A stretch of 64,000 nt of DNA, from positions 2,604,001 to 2,668,000 of the forward strand of contig NZ_CP028561.1 of NCBI RefSeq assembly GCF_002165255.2, read 5' to 3'. Positions 1-9,700 of the stretch are shown in pieces. This DNA is from Acinetobacter sp. WCHA45 (GTDB lineage: Bacteria; Pseudomonadota; Gammaproteobacteria; Pseudomonadales; Moraxellaceae). The first letter of the stretch is position 1, and each line of letters starts with the position of its first letter. Both the position numbers and the translations under genes were made by a program. The notes below the pieces were generated by a model. The model worked only from the letters and a program-made list of their open reading frames with translations. It made no database searches and had not been told where the DNA came from.

Positions 1-895
1 GCTGACGCAATGGACCAAAAATAAATGAGCAGGCAATAAGAACCAACGTAATCAGTGCAAATGGAGACGTGACTTTTTTCCAAAAGGCTAACTCATAGGT
101 CTTTGGAACTTGGCTATATTCTGATAAATACTGCATAAAACTAACCAATTGACTTGGAGATAAATCATCTGGGTCCAAAGTCACCATATGTACATATTTA
201 GGTTGTAAAGCCAATCCTAATGCTTGTTGCTCGTGATCCGTTTTAATCGCATTCCCTTGAGCAAGTAAATCAACCTGATGTGATTCTTTTAAAGTCCATT
301 GCCCATCTTTGACAAACTGCCCTTGCTCTGCAATGACAAAGGACTGCAATCGATAGTTCTGATCAAAATCAATCGCTTGAATATTACGTAATTGACCTTG
401 GGAATTCGCATAATCAATATAGATAAAACGTTGGCCTTCACGTGACCAATAACCTTTTACCTCACCTAAAGCCGCTACGCTACGTTGTTTTTTAATGCTT
501 TGTGCTTTTTCATTGGTATAAGGAATCACCCATTCACTCAATACAAAAGACAATACAATTAAGAGTAAAGCTGAGCGCATCACCCAACCCACTATACGCC
601 ACAAACTGATACCAACCGAACGCATGACGATCAGTTCACTATTCGATGCGAGTGCGCCTAAGCCCAAGACAGAGCCGATTAACGCTGCCACAGGTAAAAT
701 TTCATATAAATAACTCGGTGCACCCCATATCACATATAGGAAAGCTTGCCATGCATTATAAGTGGGTTTCAGCGAGCCTAACTCACCTAAGTAAGTGAAT
801 AATATTTGTAAAAAAGATAACACGAGCGTTGTGCCCAGCATCGCAAGGACTGTAGTTTTTGTCACATGTTTGGCGACTATTCGACGTGCTAACAT
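1..895 (-). CDS. lptG: LPS export ABC transporter permease LptG (3' part outside window)
   Basis: Inner-membrane permease subunit of the LptBFG transporter, which extracts LPS/LOS from the inner membrane and passes it to the LptC-A-DE bridge. The ORF runs off the left edge, so only about 298 N-terminal residues are visible. They begin MLARRIVAKHVTKTTVLAML and show the expected order: N-terminal membrane segments, the conserved stretch LGALASNSELIVMRSVGIS, a periplasmic beta-jellyroll region (about residues 125-255), then the next membrane segment. The ATG overlaps the stop codon of upstream lptF by one base (TAATG), which indicates translational coupling. Identity is secure; the C-terminus cannot be assessed. 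Confidence 0.95.
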   Translation of the reverse strand, partial: MLARRIVAKHVTKTTVLAMLGTTLVLSFLQILFTYLGELGSLKPTYNAWQAFLYVIWGAPSYLYEILPVAALIGSVLGLGALASNSELIVMRSVGISLWRIVGWVMRSALLLIVLSFVLSEWVIPYTNEKAQSIKKQRSVAALGEVKGYWSREGQRFIYIDYANSQGQLRNIQAIDFDQNYRLQSFVIAEQGQFVKDGQWTLKESHQVDLLAQGNAIKTDHEQQALGLALQPKYVHMVTLDPDDLSPSQLVSFMQYLSEYSQVPKTYELAFWKKVTSPFALITLVLIACSFIFGPLRQ

Positions 896-1995
896 TACAA
901 CCCCACTCGCTGAATACTTTTCTTAAGTTGTGGTGCTAACTTTTGTTTCCGTGCAAAAATTGCCGCCACAATAGCATAAATCATTAATGCGACAGGATAA
1001 GCCCAGATATCCAGTTGTTCCTTACTAATCCGCGTTTTAATCGCAATCATCAATACAATCAGGCTGGCGAAAATAAATATAGATGGAATAAGACGATAAT
1101 ATCGGCCTTGGCGTGGACTTACTTCAGATAACGCAACCGCAAGCATCAATCCAATAATAATCACAAATGGACCAAAGATACGCCAACCAAGCTCGCTGCG
1201 AATAACAGGGTCATCACGTCTTTCCCATAGCTTAGACATGGATAAAGCTTCAACATCATCGCTTTCAAACTTAACGTCTTTATCATTCTCTAAACGTAAG
1301 CGATAAGATTGAAATTCTGCTTGGGTATAGCGTGGCTGATTCAGATAAATTTCGTAACGGCGACCTTGAACCAAATCAACGACATTCGCTGTATCATTTG
1401 CCATTTCGACACGTGTCGCTTCTTTGGCTAAAATCATCACATCTGGTTTATCTTCACGATCGGCTTTCTGATAATAAAAAATATCTTTTAAATTTTTTCG
1501 ATCTTCGGAAAGTGAACCTGCATAAATGGTATATGGCCCCGAGGAGATAAACTCCTTTGGTCGAACCAGATCAAAACCTGCTCGCACTGCTTGTGTTTGC
1601 ATCAAGCTTTCGTAAGCACGAATTCCAGATGATGAACCCCAAAACATTAATATTGCTTGAACAATCAAAAAAACAAATGTCATCGGCAATAAAAGTTTGG
1701 CCAATTGATTACGGCTAACACCACTACCATTTAAAACCGCCATTTCATGGTCAACATATAGACGACCAAAAACCAGCATGAGTCCAATGAAGAAACCCAA
1801 TGGCAAAATTAAAGTTAGAAACTCTGGCAAACGATAAGCAATGATACTCAGCAACACACTAGCATCTAAACGACCCTGTGCAGCTCGCCCAAAAATCTTG
1901 ATTAACTGCCCACCCATAATAATTAAAGTGAGCAAAGCAGTCACAACCAAAGAGGTGGAGACCACTTGTTTGACGAGATAACGCCGAATAATCAA
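895..1995 (-). CDS. lptF: LPS export ABC transporter permease LptF
   Basis: Partner permease of LptG in the LptBFG LPS exporter of the inner membrane. It is 366 residues, the usual family length. It starts MIIRRYLVKQVVSTSLVVTA, with membrane segments near residues 12-33 and 52-75, then the family motif GRLYVDHEMAVLNGSGVSR. A periplasmic domain follows (about 130-270), and three membrane segments lie near the C-terminus. The stop codon overlaps the lptG start, so the two form an operon transcribed leftwards. The gene is divergent from pepA, as is common in gammaproteobacteria. Confidence 0.96.
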   Translation of the reverse strand: MIIRRYLVKQVVSTSLVVTALLTLIIMGGQLIKIFGRAAQGRLDASVLLSIIAYRLPEFLTLILPLGFFIGLMLVFGRLYVDHEMAVLNGSGVSRNQLAKLLLPMTFVFLIVQAILMFWGSSSGIRAYESLMQTQAVRAGFDLVRPKEFISSGPYTIYAGSLSEDRKNLKDIFYYQKADREDKPDVMILAKEATRVEMANDTANVVDLVQGRRYEIYLNQPRYTQAEFQSYRLRLENDKDVKFESDDVEALSMSKLWERRDDPVIRSELGWRIFGPFVIIIGLMLAVALSEVSPRQGRYYRLIPSIFIFASLIVLMIAIKTRISKEQLDIWAYPVALMIYAIVAAIFARKQKLAPQLKKSIQRVGL

Positions 1996-3601
<1,606 letters not shown>

Positions 3602-3604
3602 TCT

Positions 3605-4012
3605 ATGGCACAAGTTAGTTTTTATTTGTTTGAAAACAGCGTTGAGCGGCAAGTTGAAAGTGCTTGCCGTTTATGTCGAAAAATTCTGAATCAGCACCCA
3701 CAGATTTGGTGGTATTGTGTTGATTCAAATTTACAAAATGAGTTGGATAACAAGCTATGGAGTTTTGATTCAAGTAGCTTTATTGCTCATGGAATTGATC
3801 AGTTGAATAGTCCAGTGTGTATTTCAGCTGAATTACCGCCATCGAATGATTGGATTGTATTTAATTTTAACAATCATGCACTTGAACAAACTCAAGATTT
3901 TCGCCACATTATCGAAATTATTGAAAATAATGAAACTGCAAAACAGATCGGGCGAGAGAAATTTAAGATGTATCGTCGTTTAGGCATTGAGCCACGCACA
4001 TTTAAATTATAG
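3605..4012 (+). CDS. holC: DNA polymerase III subunit chi
   Basis: Small clamp-loader accessory subunit that binds psi (HolD) and the C-terminal tail of single-strand-binding protein, linking the polymerase III holoenzyme to SSB-coated DNA. It is 135 residues. It has the typical N-terminal MAQVSFYLFENSVERQVESA, the central WWYCVD segment, and the family's end pattern with YRRLGIEPRTF. It starts 3 bp after the pepA stop and is surely co-transcribed with it. Confidence 0.93.
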   Translation: MAQVSFYLFENSVERQVESACRLCRKILNQHPQIWWYCVDSNLQNELDNKLWSFDSSSFIAHGIDQLNSPVCISAELPPSNDWIVFNFNNHALEQTQDFRHIIEIIENNETAKQIGREKFKMYRRLGIEPRTFKL

Positions 4013-4047
4013 GTCTGTAAACCATAGCATCGTATAAGGAGTGTCGC

Positions 4048-4674
4048 GTGGCATTAAATGTAGGACAGGATTTTAAAAAGCGTTGGTTAAATACACCTGA
4101 AACGGTACGTCAGACCTATCAGGAAGATTTAGCTCGTATCTGTGATCTACTGTTACCACAAACACAAATCCAAACATGGATACAACTCGAAGAAAAAGCT
4201 CAGCTACGCTCTCAACAACGTATTGATCAAGCTTATGCACATTTAAAGGCTGAGTTAATTGAACAAGCACGCGTTCGCAAACAATTGGCTTTGGAAAAAG
4301 CTCTGGCAGAAAAACGTGCTGCCCAAGCTGCTTATGCCGCGCAACTGCAAGCAGATGAGTTAAATCAGTTCGAACAACAAACGGAAAATCTTGTTGCCCT
4401 TCGACAACACATTGATCAAGAAATTGCTCAACACACTGAACGTTATCAACCAAATCCTGAACAACCAAGTATTGATTATGCGCAGGCTCAACGTGTTCGG
4501 ATTGATGACCAACAAATCTTATCTGAGCTCGAAAGTGTGCGTGTCCGACTGGAATTAGAAGCTGAAAGTATGATTGAACAAGCGGTCACAGTTTTTAGAG
4601 CAAAATTACATGCGATTGCGCAAGACGAAATAGAATACATCCTCAAAAATAGTCAATTTTCAGATGAAAAATAA
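4048..4674 (+). CDS. Hypothetical coiled-coil protein downstream of holC
   Basis: Unknown function. It is a 208-residue soluble protein, very rich in Gln, Glu, Ala and Arg. A long helical or coiled-coil segment spans about residues 45-130 (repeated EKAL/AEKRA patterns) and a second helix about 145-200. There is no signal peptide, membrane span or catalytic motif. The start is a GTG preceded by AAGGA at 4036-4040 with a 7-nt spacer. It lies 35 bp after holC and ends in a strong terminator, so it is the last gene of the pepA operon. The valS that often follows holC elsewhere is not here. Confidence 0.8.
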   Translation: MALNVGQDFKKRWLNTPETVRQTYQEDLARICDLLLPQTQIQTWIQLEEKAQLRSQQRIDQAYAHLKAELIEQARVRKQLALEKALAEKRAAQAAYAAQLQADELNQFEQQTENLVALRQHIDQEIAQHTERYQPNPEQPSIDYAQAQRVRIDDQQILSELESVRVRLELEAESMIEQAVTVFRAKLHAIAQDEIEYILKNSQFSDEK

Positions 4675-4675
4675 T

Positions 4676-4706
4676 AAAAAAGCCCAGTTTAAACTGGGCT
4701 TTTTTA
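4676..4706. terminator. Bidirectional rho-independent terminator
   Basis: Perfect inverted repeat AGCCCAGTTT/AAACTGGGCT at 4681-4700 flanked by A-run and T-run. It closes the pepA operon on the plus strand and ribE on the minus strand. Confidence 0.9.
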
Positions 4707-4717
4707 TGTTTCATTTT

Positions 4718-5377
4718 TTATTTTAAGAAACCGTTTTCAGCCAAAAATGCCATACTGATGTTCGACTCAGTTTTTTGTTCCGCTGCTCTATCACCCAACA
4801 ATAAGCGCTCGATATAACGTGCCAGCACATCAACCTCTAAATTAACTTTTGTACCGACTTGCCATGTGCCAATATTGGTACGCTCAGCAGTATGAGGGAT
4901 GAGATTCAAACTCAGAATATTGCCACGTAGATGGTTAATGGTCAGACTAATCCCATCGACAGTTACAGAACCTTTTTCAGCTAAATATTTTGCTAATTCA
5001 ACAGGTGCTGTTACTTCAAAATATAATGAACGTGCGTCTTGCCGAACAACTGTAATTTCTCCAAGACCATCGACATGCCCACTCACAATATGCCCACCAA
5101 AACGAGTTGTTGGCAACATTGCTTTTTCGACATTGACTGATTGACCTACTTTCCATTGACCTAAAGTCGTTCGATTTAAGCTTTCACGAGACACATCTGC
5201 AGCATACCAATTGCTTCCCCACTCGATCACTGTGAGACAAATTCCATTCGTCGCAATTGAATCACCTAAATGCACATCAGACATATCCAAATCAGTTTGA
5301 ATACGTAGACGTACGTCACCGCCTACACTTTGTAAGCTCTCAACCTTACCTAAACTTTCAATAATGCCTGTAAACAT
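4718..5377 (-). CDS. ribE: Riboflavin synthase alpha subunit
   Basis: Catalyses dismutation of two 6,7-dimethyl-8-ribityllumazine molecules to riboflavin plus the pyrimidinedione, the last step of riboflavin synthesis. It has 219 residues in two tandem lumazine-binding barrels. The first starts MFTGIIESLGKVESL and the second begins near residue 98, with VSGHVDGLGEI marking the junction. It is slightly longer than E. coli RibE because of a C-terminal tail. Other riboflavin genes of the window (ribD) are nearby but in another transcript. I found no FMN riboswitch upstream. Confidence 0.96.
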   Translation of the reverse strand: MFTGIIESLGKVESLQSVGGDVRLRIQTDLDMSDVHLGDSIATNGICLTVIEWGSNWYAADVSRESLNRTTLGQWKVGQSVNVEKAMLPTTRFGGHIVSGHVDGLGEITVVRQDARSLYFEVTAPVELAKYLAEKGSVTVDGISLTINHLRGNILSLNLIPHTAERTNIGTWQVGTKVNLEVDVLARYIERLLLGDRAAEQKTESNISMAFLAENGFLK

Positions 5378-5483
5378 GGGAGTTCTAACCTAATCTTATG
5401 CAATATATGCCATAGTGAATCGAATACCATAAAGCAAAGCCTTAGAGATAACAAGGGACTCCAAGTTCAAATACCTGCAATAA

Positions 5484-5509
5484 AAAAGGCGATCCATTGA
5501 TCACCTTTT
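5484..5509 (-). terminator. Terminator of the glpF-like gene
   Basis: On the minus strand an 11-bp stem (AAAAGGTGATC/GATCGCCTTTT, one G-T pair) with a 4-nt loop is followed by T6, just downstream of the facilitator gene. Confidence 0.8.
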
Positions 5510-5527
5510 ATTATTTTCAATCTTAAA

Positions 5528-6369
5528 TTACTGCATTTCAGAGACACGTTTATTGGCTCTCTGTTTAAGCTCAACCGTATTATTTAACAAGAAATGGCTA
5601 AAAAATAATTTATAACCTAATACGCCTAAGCAAGCGCCAACAATCGGTGCAAAGATAGGCACAATAAAATAAGGAATATCACGACCGCCAGTAAAAGCAA
5701 TTGAACCCCAGCCCGAAAAATAGGCCACAACTTTTGGACCAAAATCGCGTGCAGGATTCATAGCAAAGCCTGTTAATGGACCAAAAGAAGCGCCAATGAC
5801 AGCAACTAATAAACCCACCAAAATTGGTGCTAAAGCACCACGTGGCAAACCATTATGATCATCCCAATCGCCATGATGAGCCAAAGCAATAACATAGTGA
5901 TAAACATTTCCACCATAAACGCCTGTCCAATAGACAATAAATGATGTGGATAGGTTGAGAAAATTCCAGCCAACTCCAAACTCTCTACACTCCCCCGCAC
6001 CATATGGTGTGTTTGCTCATAATCCATAAATAGATTGCTATACAAACCATAGACCAGAAGTGCGCCTAAAGCAGCACCAGAAACTTGAGAAATAATATAG
6101 AAAGGAACTTTACGTTTATCGAAACCAGCAAACAGTGCTAATGCGATCGTAACAGCAGGATTGAGATGAGCTCCAGAAATACCGGCAGATAGATAAACAG
6201 CCAATGCTACAGCCAAGCCCCATACAAGGCTGATTTCCCATAGCCCTAAACTTGCTCCTGCAAGTTTAAGCGCAGCCACGACACCAATACCAAAAGATAA
6301 AAAAACTGCGGTAGCAAAAAATTCAGCTATACATTGCCCCAACAAGCTGGGTTCCGAGCGACTCATCAC
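5528..6369 (-). pseudogene. glpF: Aquaporin/glycerol facilitator GlpF, frameshifted
   Basis: MIP-family channel, most like glycerol facilitators: aquaglyceroporin-type NPA motif AHLNPAVTIAL in the first half and GFAMNPARDFGPK in the second. The coding sequence is broken in two. The first frame gives about 167 good residues up to LIMAIG, then reads out of frame. The family sequence resumes as DDHNGLPRGALAPIL in another frame. Restoring one G in the minus-strand GGG run (CCC at 5863-5865) joins them into a normal protein of about 280 residues. As given, the channel would lack its last membrane segments and second NPA box. It may be a real inactivating deletion or a homopolymer sequencing error. 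Confidence 0.88.
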
Positions 6370-6430
6370 AACCTCTCTTGGTCAGTGCTGCGTATAGGCA
6401 TGACCTGGAATAAAGCTCGGCAAAATATAT

Positions 6431-6446
6431 TCATTTTCGAAAATGA
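6431..6446. promoter_or_regulatory. Perfect 16-bp palindrome upstream of glpF
   Basis: TCATTTTCGAAAATGA is a perfect dyad 62 bp upstream of the facilitator start. The TTCG/CGAA core resembles operators of GlpR (DeoR-family glycerol repressors). The link to GlpR is inference from the sequence pattern and the gene it precedes. Confidence 0.5.
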
Positions 6447-6670
6447 TCAATATTCTTCTGGTAGTTTTTCAACCAAATAGTAAAATATTTTTTGTAAATA
6501 AAAAAGTTTAACCCACTCAACAACTATAGATAACTTATTGTTTTTAATTAATTTAAAATTAAAAAGATGTTCAGGAAGACCCACTTAATTTCAATGATAA
6601 TTCATGTAAAAACAATCATTTATTTTATAAAATTATATGTATTAACAAGAAAGTGAAAAAAATAGAAAAT

Positions 6671-6699
6671 AGACACCACATTATCCAAAAATGGTGTCT
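6671..6699 (-). terminator. Terminator of the nrdR-ribD-methyltransferase operon
   Basis: Minus-strand stem AGACACCA/TGGTGTCT (8 bp, loop 13 nt) followed by a T-rich tract, just past the methyltransferase stop codon. Confidence 0.7.
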
Positions 6700-6707
6700 A
6701 CTTTAAT

Positions 6708-8000
6708 TTACCAAAGTGCAAGCTGAGTACTATTGCCTGTCGTATCAACACCACCTAACTCAGCAAAATGATATAACTGCCCTAAAAGTTGTCGTAATGG
6801 CGGGCCAGACTTCGCATGAGTATCCGTAATCACAATAAACTCAAGCACACGTGCACGTTCTGATTGACGCTGTTTACTCACTCGATAACGCGGTACATCT
6901 TGAGTTAGCAAAGTCACTTTGCCGCGCTTTAAATTAGCAGTCAGCAAATCTTTAGGCTCAATATTTCCATCAGTCGAATAACTAGTCAAAATATAGCGTG
7001 CATTAATTGTTTCCAATAACTTTTCATAAGCTTCTTTGGCATATTTAGAAGAGTTATAAGGGCTTGGGCGTTCTTTACGCCATGCTCGATCAATTCCACT
7101 CTTAAAGCCTTTGGTATCAGGTGATGGTAAATCCACTTGATCCCATAAAGTCAGAGCATTTAAAACATGGTAGTTACTGCTGTAGGCATGCTGATTATAA
7201 GGTGGATCAAGATAGGCAACATCAACTTCGAAACCACTCATTTGGTTGGCTAAATGTTGTGCATCGACACACCACATTTCAGCCGCAGGTCGTTTGGGAT
7301 CTCCAATCTCACAGAAACGACTCGGTGTAAGCCATATTAATGACTCGATTCGTTCTAGCGCCGTTTGAGTTCGGCCACCCCAACCCTGATGAAAGCTCTT
7401 AAATACACCACTGGTATTACTAACAAAACTTGCTGAATATAAAAGTGGTGCCAATAGAGCACTCATTTCCACATCATTGATTGCACCTTGTGCTTGCCAA
7501 GTTGCGATCTGTTGACGAATTGCATCAATACGCATCCCATTACGGCGTTTGAAAAACAAACGGTCACGAGCAGGATCATACACATCGTCATTACGTGGAC
7601 AAAGATTATGTGTCACCCAGCCTTTGACTTCTGGCAATCGATTCAAATAGTCGATCGCTTTTTGATAGCCGCCTAATTCTTTAAATGCGGGTGCATCAAC
7701 ACAGGCTAAAATCGCATTGTTCAATGCATGGCTATACGGTTCCCAGTCATTGGCAATCACGCGATAACCATTTTGACGTGCTAAACGTGAGACCACGCCA
7801 CTCCCTGCAAAGAAATCAGCAAAAATCGGTGGATTCTTTTTCTTACTATTCAGTGTGCCCGTAATCTCAAGTGCTTCCAAAATGAGATGAAGCAGTCGAC
7901 GCTTATTGCCTAAATAAGGTACTAGCTGATGAAAAAGATATTCGTCAGTTGTACGTGCTGCATGACGACGCTTGTGATAAACCGATGGTTCTGGATTCAT
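6708..8000 (-). CDS. DNA adenine-N6 methyltransferase (Dam/D12-class fold)
   Basis: Orphan-type DNA methyltransferase of 430 residues. Motif I is ADFFAGSGVVSRLA (about residues 61-74, AdoMet binding). Motif IV is DPPYNQHAY (catalytic DPPY) near residue 265. The N-terminal LVPYLGNKRRLL is typical of D12-class adenine methylases. No restriction endonuclease is adjacent. Its ATG overlaps the ribD stop codon (ATGA), so it is translationally coupled within nrdR-ribD. From memory, this resembles the chromosomal adenine methyltransferase described in A. baumannii as AamA; I could not verify that. Target sequence and role (gene regulation, motility or repair) are not visible here. Confidence 0.88.
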   Translation of the reverse strand: MNPEPSVYHKRRHAARTTDEYLFHQLVPYLGNKRRLLHLILEALEITGTLNSKKKNPPIFADFFAGSGVVSRLARQNGYRVIANDWEPYSHALNNAILACVDAPAFKELGGYQKAIDYLNRLPEVKGWVTHNLCPRNDDVYDPARDRLFFKRRNGMRIDAIRQQIATWQAQGAINDVEMSALLAPLLYSASFVSNTSGVFKSFHQGWGGRTQTALERIESLIWLTPSRFCEIGDPKRPAAEMWCVDAQHLANQMSGFEVDVAYLDPPYNQHAYSSNYHVLNALTLWDQVDLPSPDTKGFKSGIDRAWRKERPSPYNSSKYAKEAYEKLLETINARYILTSYSTDGNIEPKDLLTANLKRGKVTLLTQDVPRYRVSKQRQSERARVLEFIVITDTHAKSGPPLRQLLGQLYHFAELGGVDTTGNSTQLALW

Positions 8001-9097
8001 ATCATCTCTTGGATAGGGAGCAATCTTAGGCGAATATCTTGCCCAAGTTGGGTTACATCGACTAAATCAAAACGCAATTGTTCTGCCATTGTACTCAATT
8101 CAGCATTGAACATTGCACGAGCAGATTGACCAAGTAAAGTCGGTGCAACATAACTGATCATTTCATCAACTAAACCCTGCTGTAAAAAAGCCGTTGATAA
8201 AGTTGCGCCTGCTTCAACCAACACATCATAAATTTGATACTGCTGAGTTAAAGTTTGCAATAATTGACTTAAGGGTTGCGGCGCCAATTGTATCACGCCT
8301 AAATCAGCAAGTTCTTGACGAAATGGTGTCATCACCATCACTGTTTCAGGATTTTTCAAAATCTTCGCTGAAAGTGGTAACTGTCCTTGGCGATCCAATA
8401 CAATACGCTTCGGCTGAACCACGGTACTTAGCTCAATACCGTCCAATTCACGTACATTCAGCTCACAATCATCCGCTAAAACGGTTTGAATACCAGTAAT
8501 CACAGCACCCGAAATTGCACGCCAATGTTGTACATCTTGTCTAGCGATTGCTCCAGTAATCCATTTTGATTCTCCTGAAGCCATTGCAGTACGTCCATCT
8601 AAACTAGATGCAATTTTCAAACGCACATACGGCGAACCCGTAGACATCGCTTTTAAAAAGCCCAAATTGAGCGTTTTTGCAGTTTCTACACAAATTCCTG
8701 TTTCAACTTCAATACCCGCTGCTTTTAAAATTTGAACGCCTTTTCCCGCGACTAATGGGTTAGGATCTGAACAAGCGACCACGACTTTCTTCACCTGAGC
8801 TTTAACCAATGCTTCTGCACAAGGCGGCGTTCTACCATAATGTGCACATGGTTCCAAAGTCACGTAAGCTGTCGCGCCTTTAGCATGTTCGCCCGCTTGG
8901 CGAAGTGCAAAAACTTCTGCGTGGGGTTGACCCGCTTTAGGGTGATAGCCCTCTCCAATCAGCTGCCCATCTTTGACAATAACGCAACCCACGTTAGGAT
9001 TCGGCTTGGTTGAATATTGCCCTAGTCGAGCCAACTCAATTGCTTGCTGCATCCAATATTGATCTTGGGATAAATGATTTTGCGTGAACTCAGACAT
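7997..9097 (-). CDS. ribD: Bifunctional riboflavin deaminase/reductase RibD
   Basis: Bifunctional enzyme for the second and third steps of riboflavin synthesis: N-terminal pyrimidine deaminase and C-terminal NADPH-dependent reductase. It has 366 residues. The zinc-binding deaminase motifs are HAEVFAL and PCAHYGRTPPC (about residues 57-90). The reductase domain runs from about 150 to the end and contains VRLKIASSLDGRTAMASGES. It sits 12 bp after nrdR and overlaps the downstream methyltransferase by 4 bp. nrdR-ribD is a conserved pair; the methyltransferase is the odd member. Confidence 0.96.
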   Translation of the reverse strand: MSEFTQNHLSQDQYWMQQAIELARLGQYSTKPNPNVGCVIVKDGQLIGEGYHPKAGQPHAEVFALRQAGEHAKGATAYVTLEPCAHYGRTPPCAEALVKAQVKKVVVACSDPNPLVAGKGVQILKAAGIEVETGICVETAKTLNLGFLKAMSTGSPYVRLKIASSLDGRTAMASGESKWITGAIARQDVQHWRAISGAVITGIQTVLADDCELNVRELDGIELSTVVQPKRIVLDRQGQLPLSAKILKNPETVMVMTPFRQELADLGVIQLAPQPLSQLLQTLTQQYQIYDVLVEAGATLSTAFLQQGLVDEMISYVAPTLLGQSARAMFNAELSTMAEQLRFDLVDVTQLGQDIRLRLLPIQEMI

Positions 9098-9109
9098 GAT
9101 TTCTCTAAC

Positions 9110-9574
9110 TTATGCTTCATTTTCACGTTGTTGCATTTGCTCAATCTGACGACGAAATGCTTCAACATCTTGGAAATCTTGATAAACAGAGGCAAAACGA
9201 ACATAGGCTACATGATCAAGTGCAAATAAAGCCTGCATCACAATCTCACCAATGGTTCTCGACTTTACATCTCGCTCACCTAAACGGCGAATTTGTGATT
9301 GTATATCACTTAAAACCGTTTCAATTTGCTCTTGGGTTACTGGACGTTTCTGTAAAGCATGCATCAATGAGCGGCGCAATTTTGCTTCATCAAATGGTTC
9401 ACTCTTGGCATCTGATTTAATGACCCGTGGCATCACCATTTCATAACTTTCAAAGGTGGTAAACCTTTCACCACAAATCGTGCATTCTCGACGACGACGG
9501 ATTTGACAACCCTCAGCCGCAAGGCGAGAGTCGATGACTTTACTATCAGCAGCGTTACAAAATGGACAATGCAT
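9110..9574 (-). CDS. nrdR: Transcriptional repressor NrdR
   Basis: Nucleotide-sensing repressor of ribonucleotide reductase genes. It has 154 residues. The N-terminal zinc ribbon is [17 protein letters not shown] with the second pair in [15 protein letters not shown]. It is followed by the ATP-cone domain (about 49-139), which starts [21 protein letters not shown]. It is first in the operon nrdR-ribD-methyltransferase, with a terminator for the next transcription unit upstream. Confidence 0.97.
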   Translation of the reverse strand: MHCPFCNAADSKVIDSRLAAEGCQIRRRRECTICGERFTTFESYEMVMPRVIKSDAKSEPFDEAKLRRSLMHALQKRPVTQEQIETVLSDIQSQIRRLGERDVKSRTIGEIVMQALFALDHVAYVRFASVYQDFQDVEAFRRQIEQMQQRENEA

Positions 9575-9652
9575 AGTTGTTCGATTATTTACTCACTTGC
9601 TTTAAGTGTAGCAAAGTTTCTGCAATTGCTGAACTAGCACACGAAAGGCATA

Positions 9653-9680
9653 AAAAAACAGCCTTATTCGGCTGTTTTTT
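9653..9680. terminator. Terminator of glnK-amtB
   Basis: Stem AAAAACAGCC/GGCTGTTTTT around a 6-nt loop, with T-runs on both strands. It lies just past the amtB stop on the minus strand. Confidence 0.88.
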
Positions 9681-9700
9681 AAACTTCAAAGAATAATGAA

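Larger units (their letters stand above)
6370..6707. other. A/T-rich intergenic region between glpF and the methyltransferase
   Basis: No gene is seen in these 338 bp. Besides the palindrome at 6431-6446, the left end should hold the facilitator promoter and the right end the terminator of the methyltransferase operon. The middle is featureless A/T-rich DNA. Confidence 0.5.

Noticed and set aside
5378..5483. Possible FMN riboswitch upstream of riboflavin synthase
   Set aside because: None of the conserved RFN-element segments are present; the region is short and A/T-rich.
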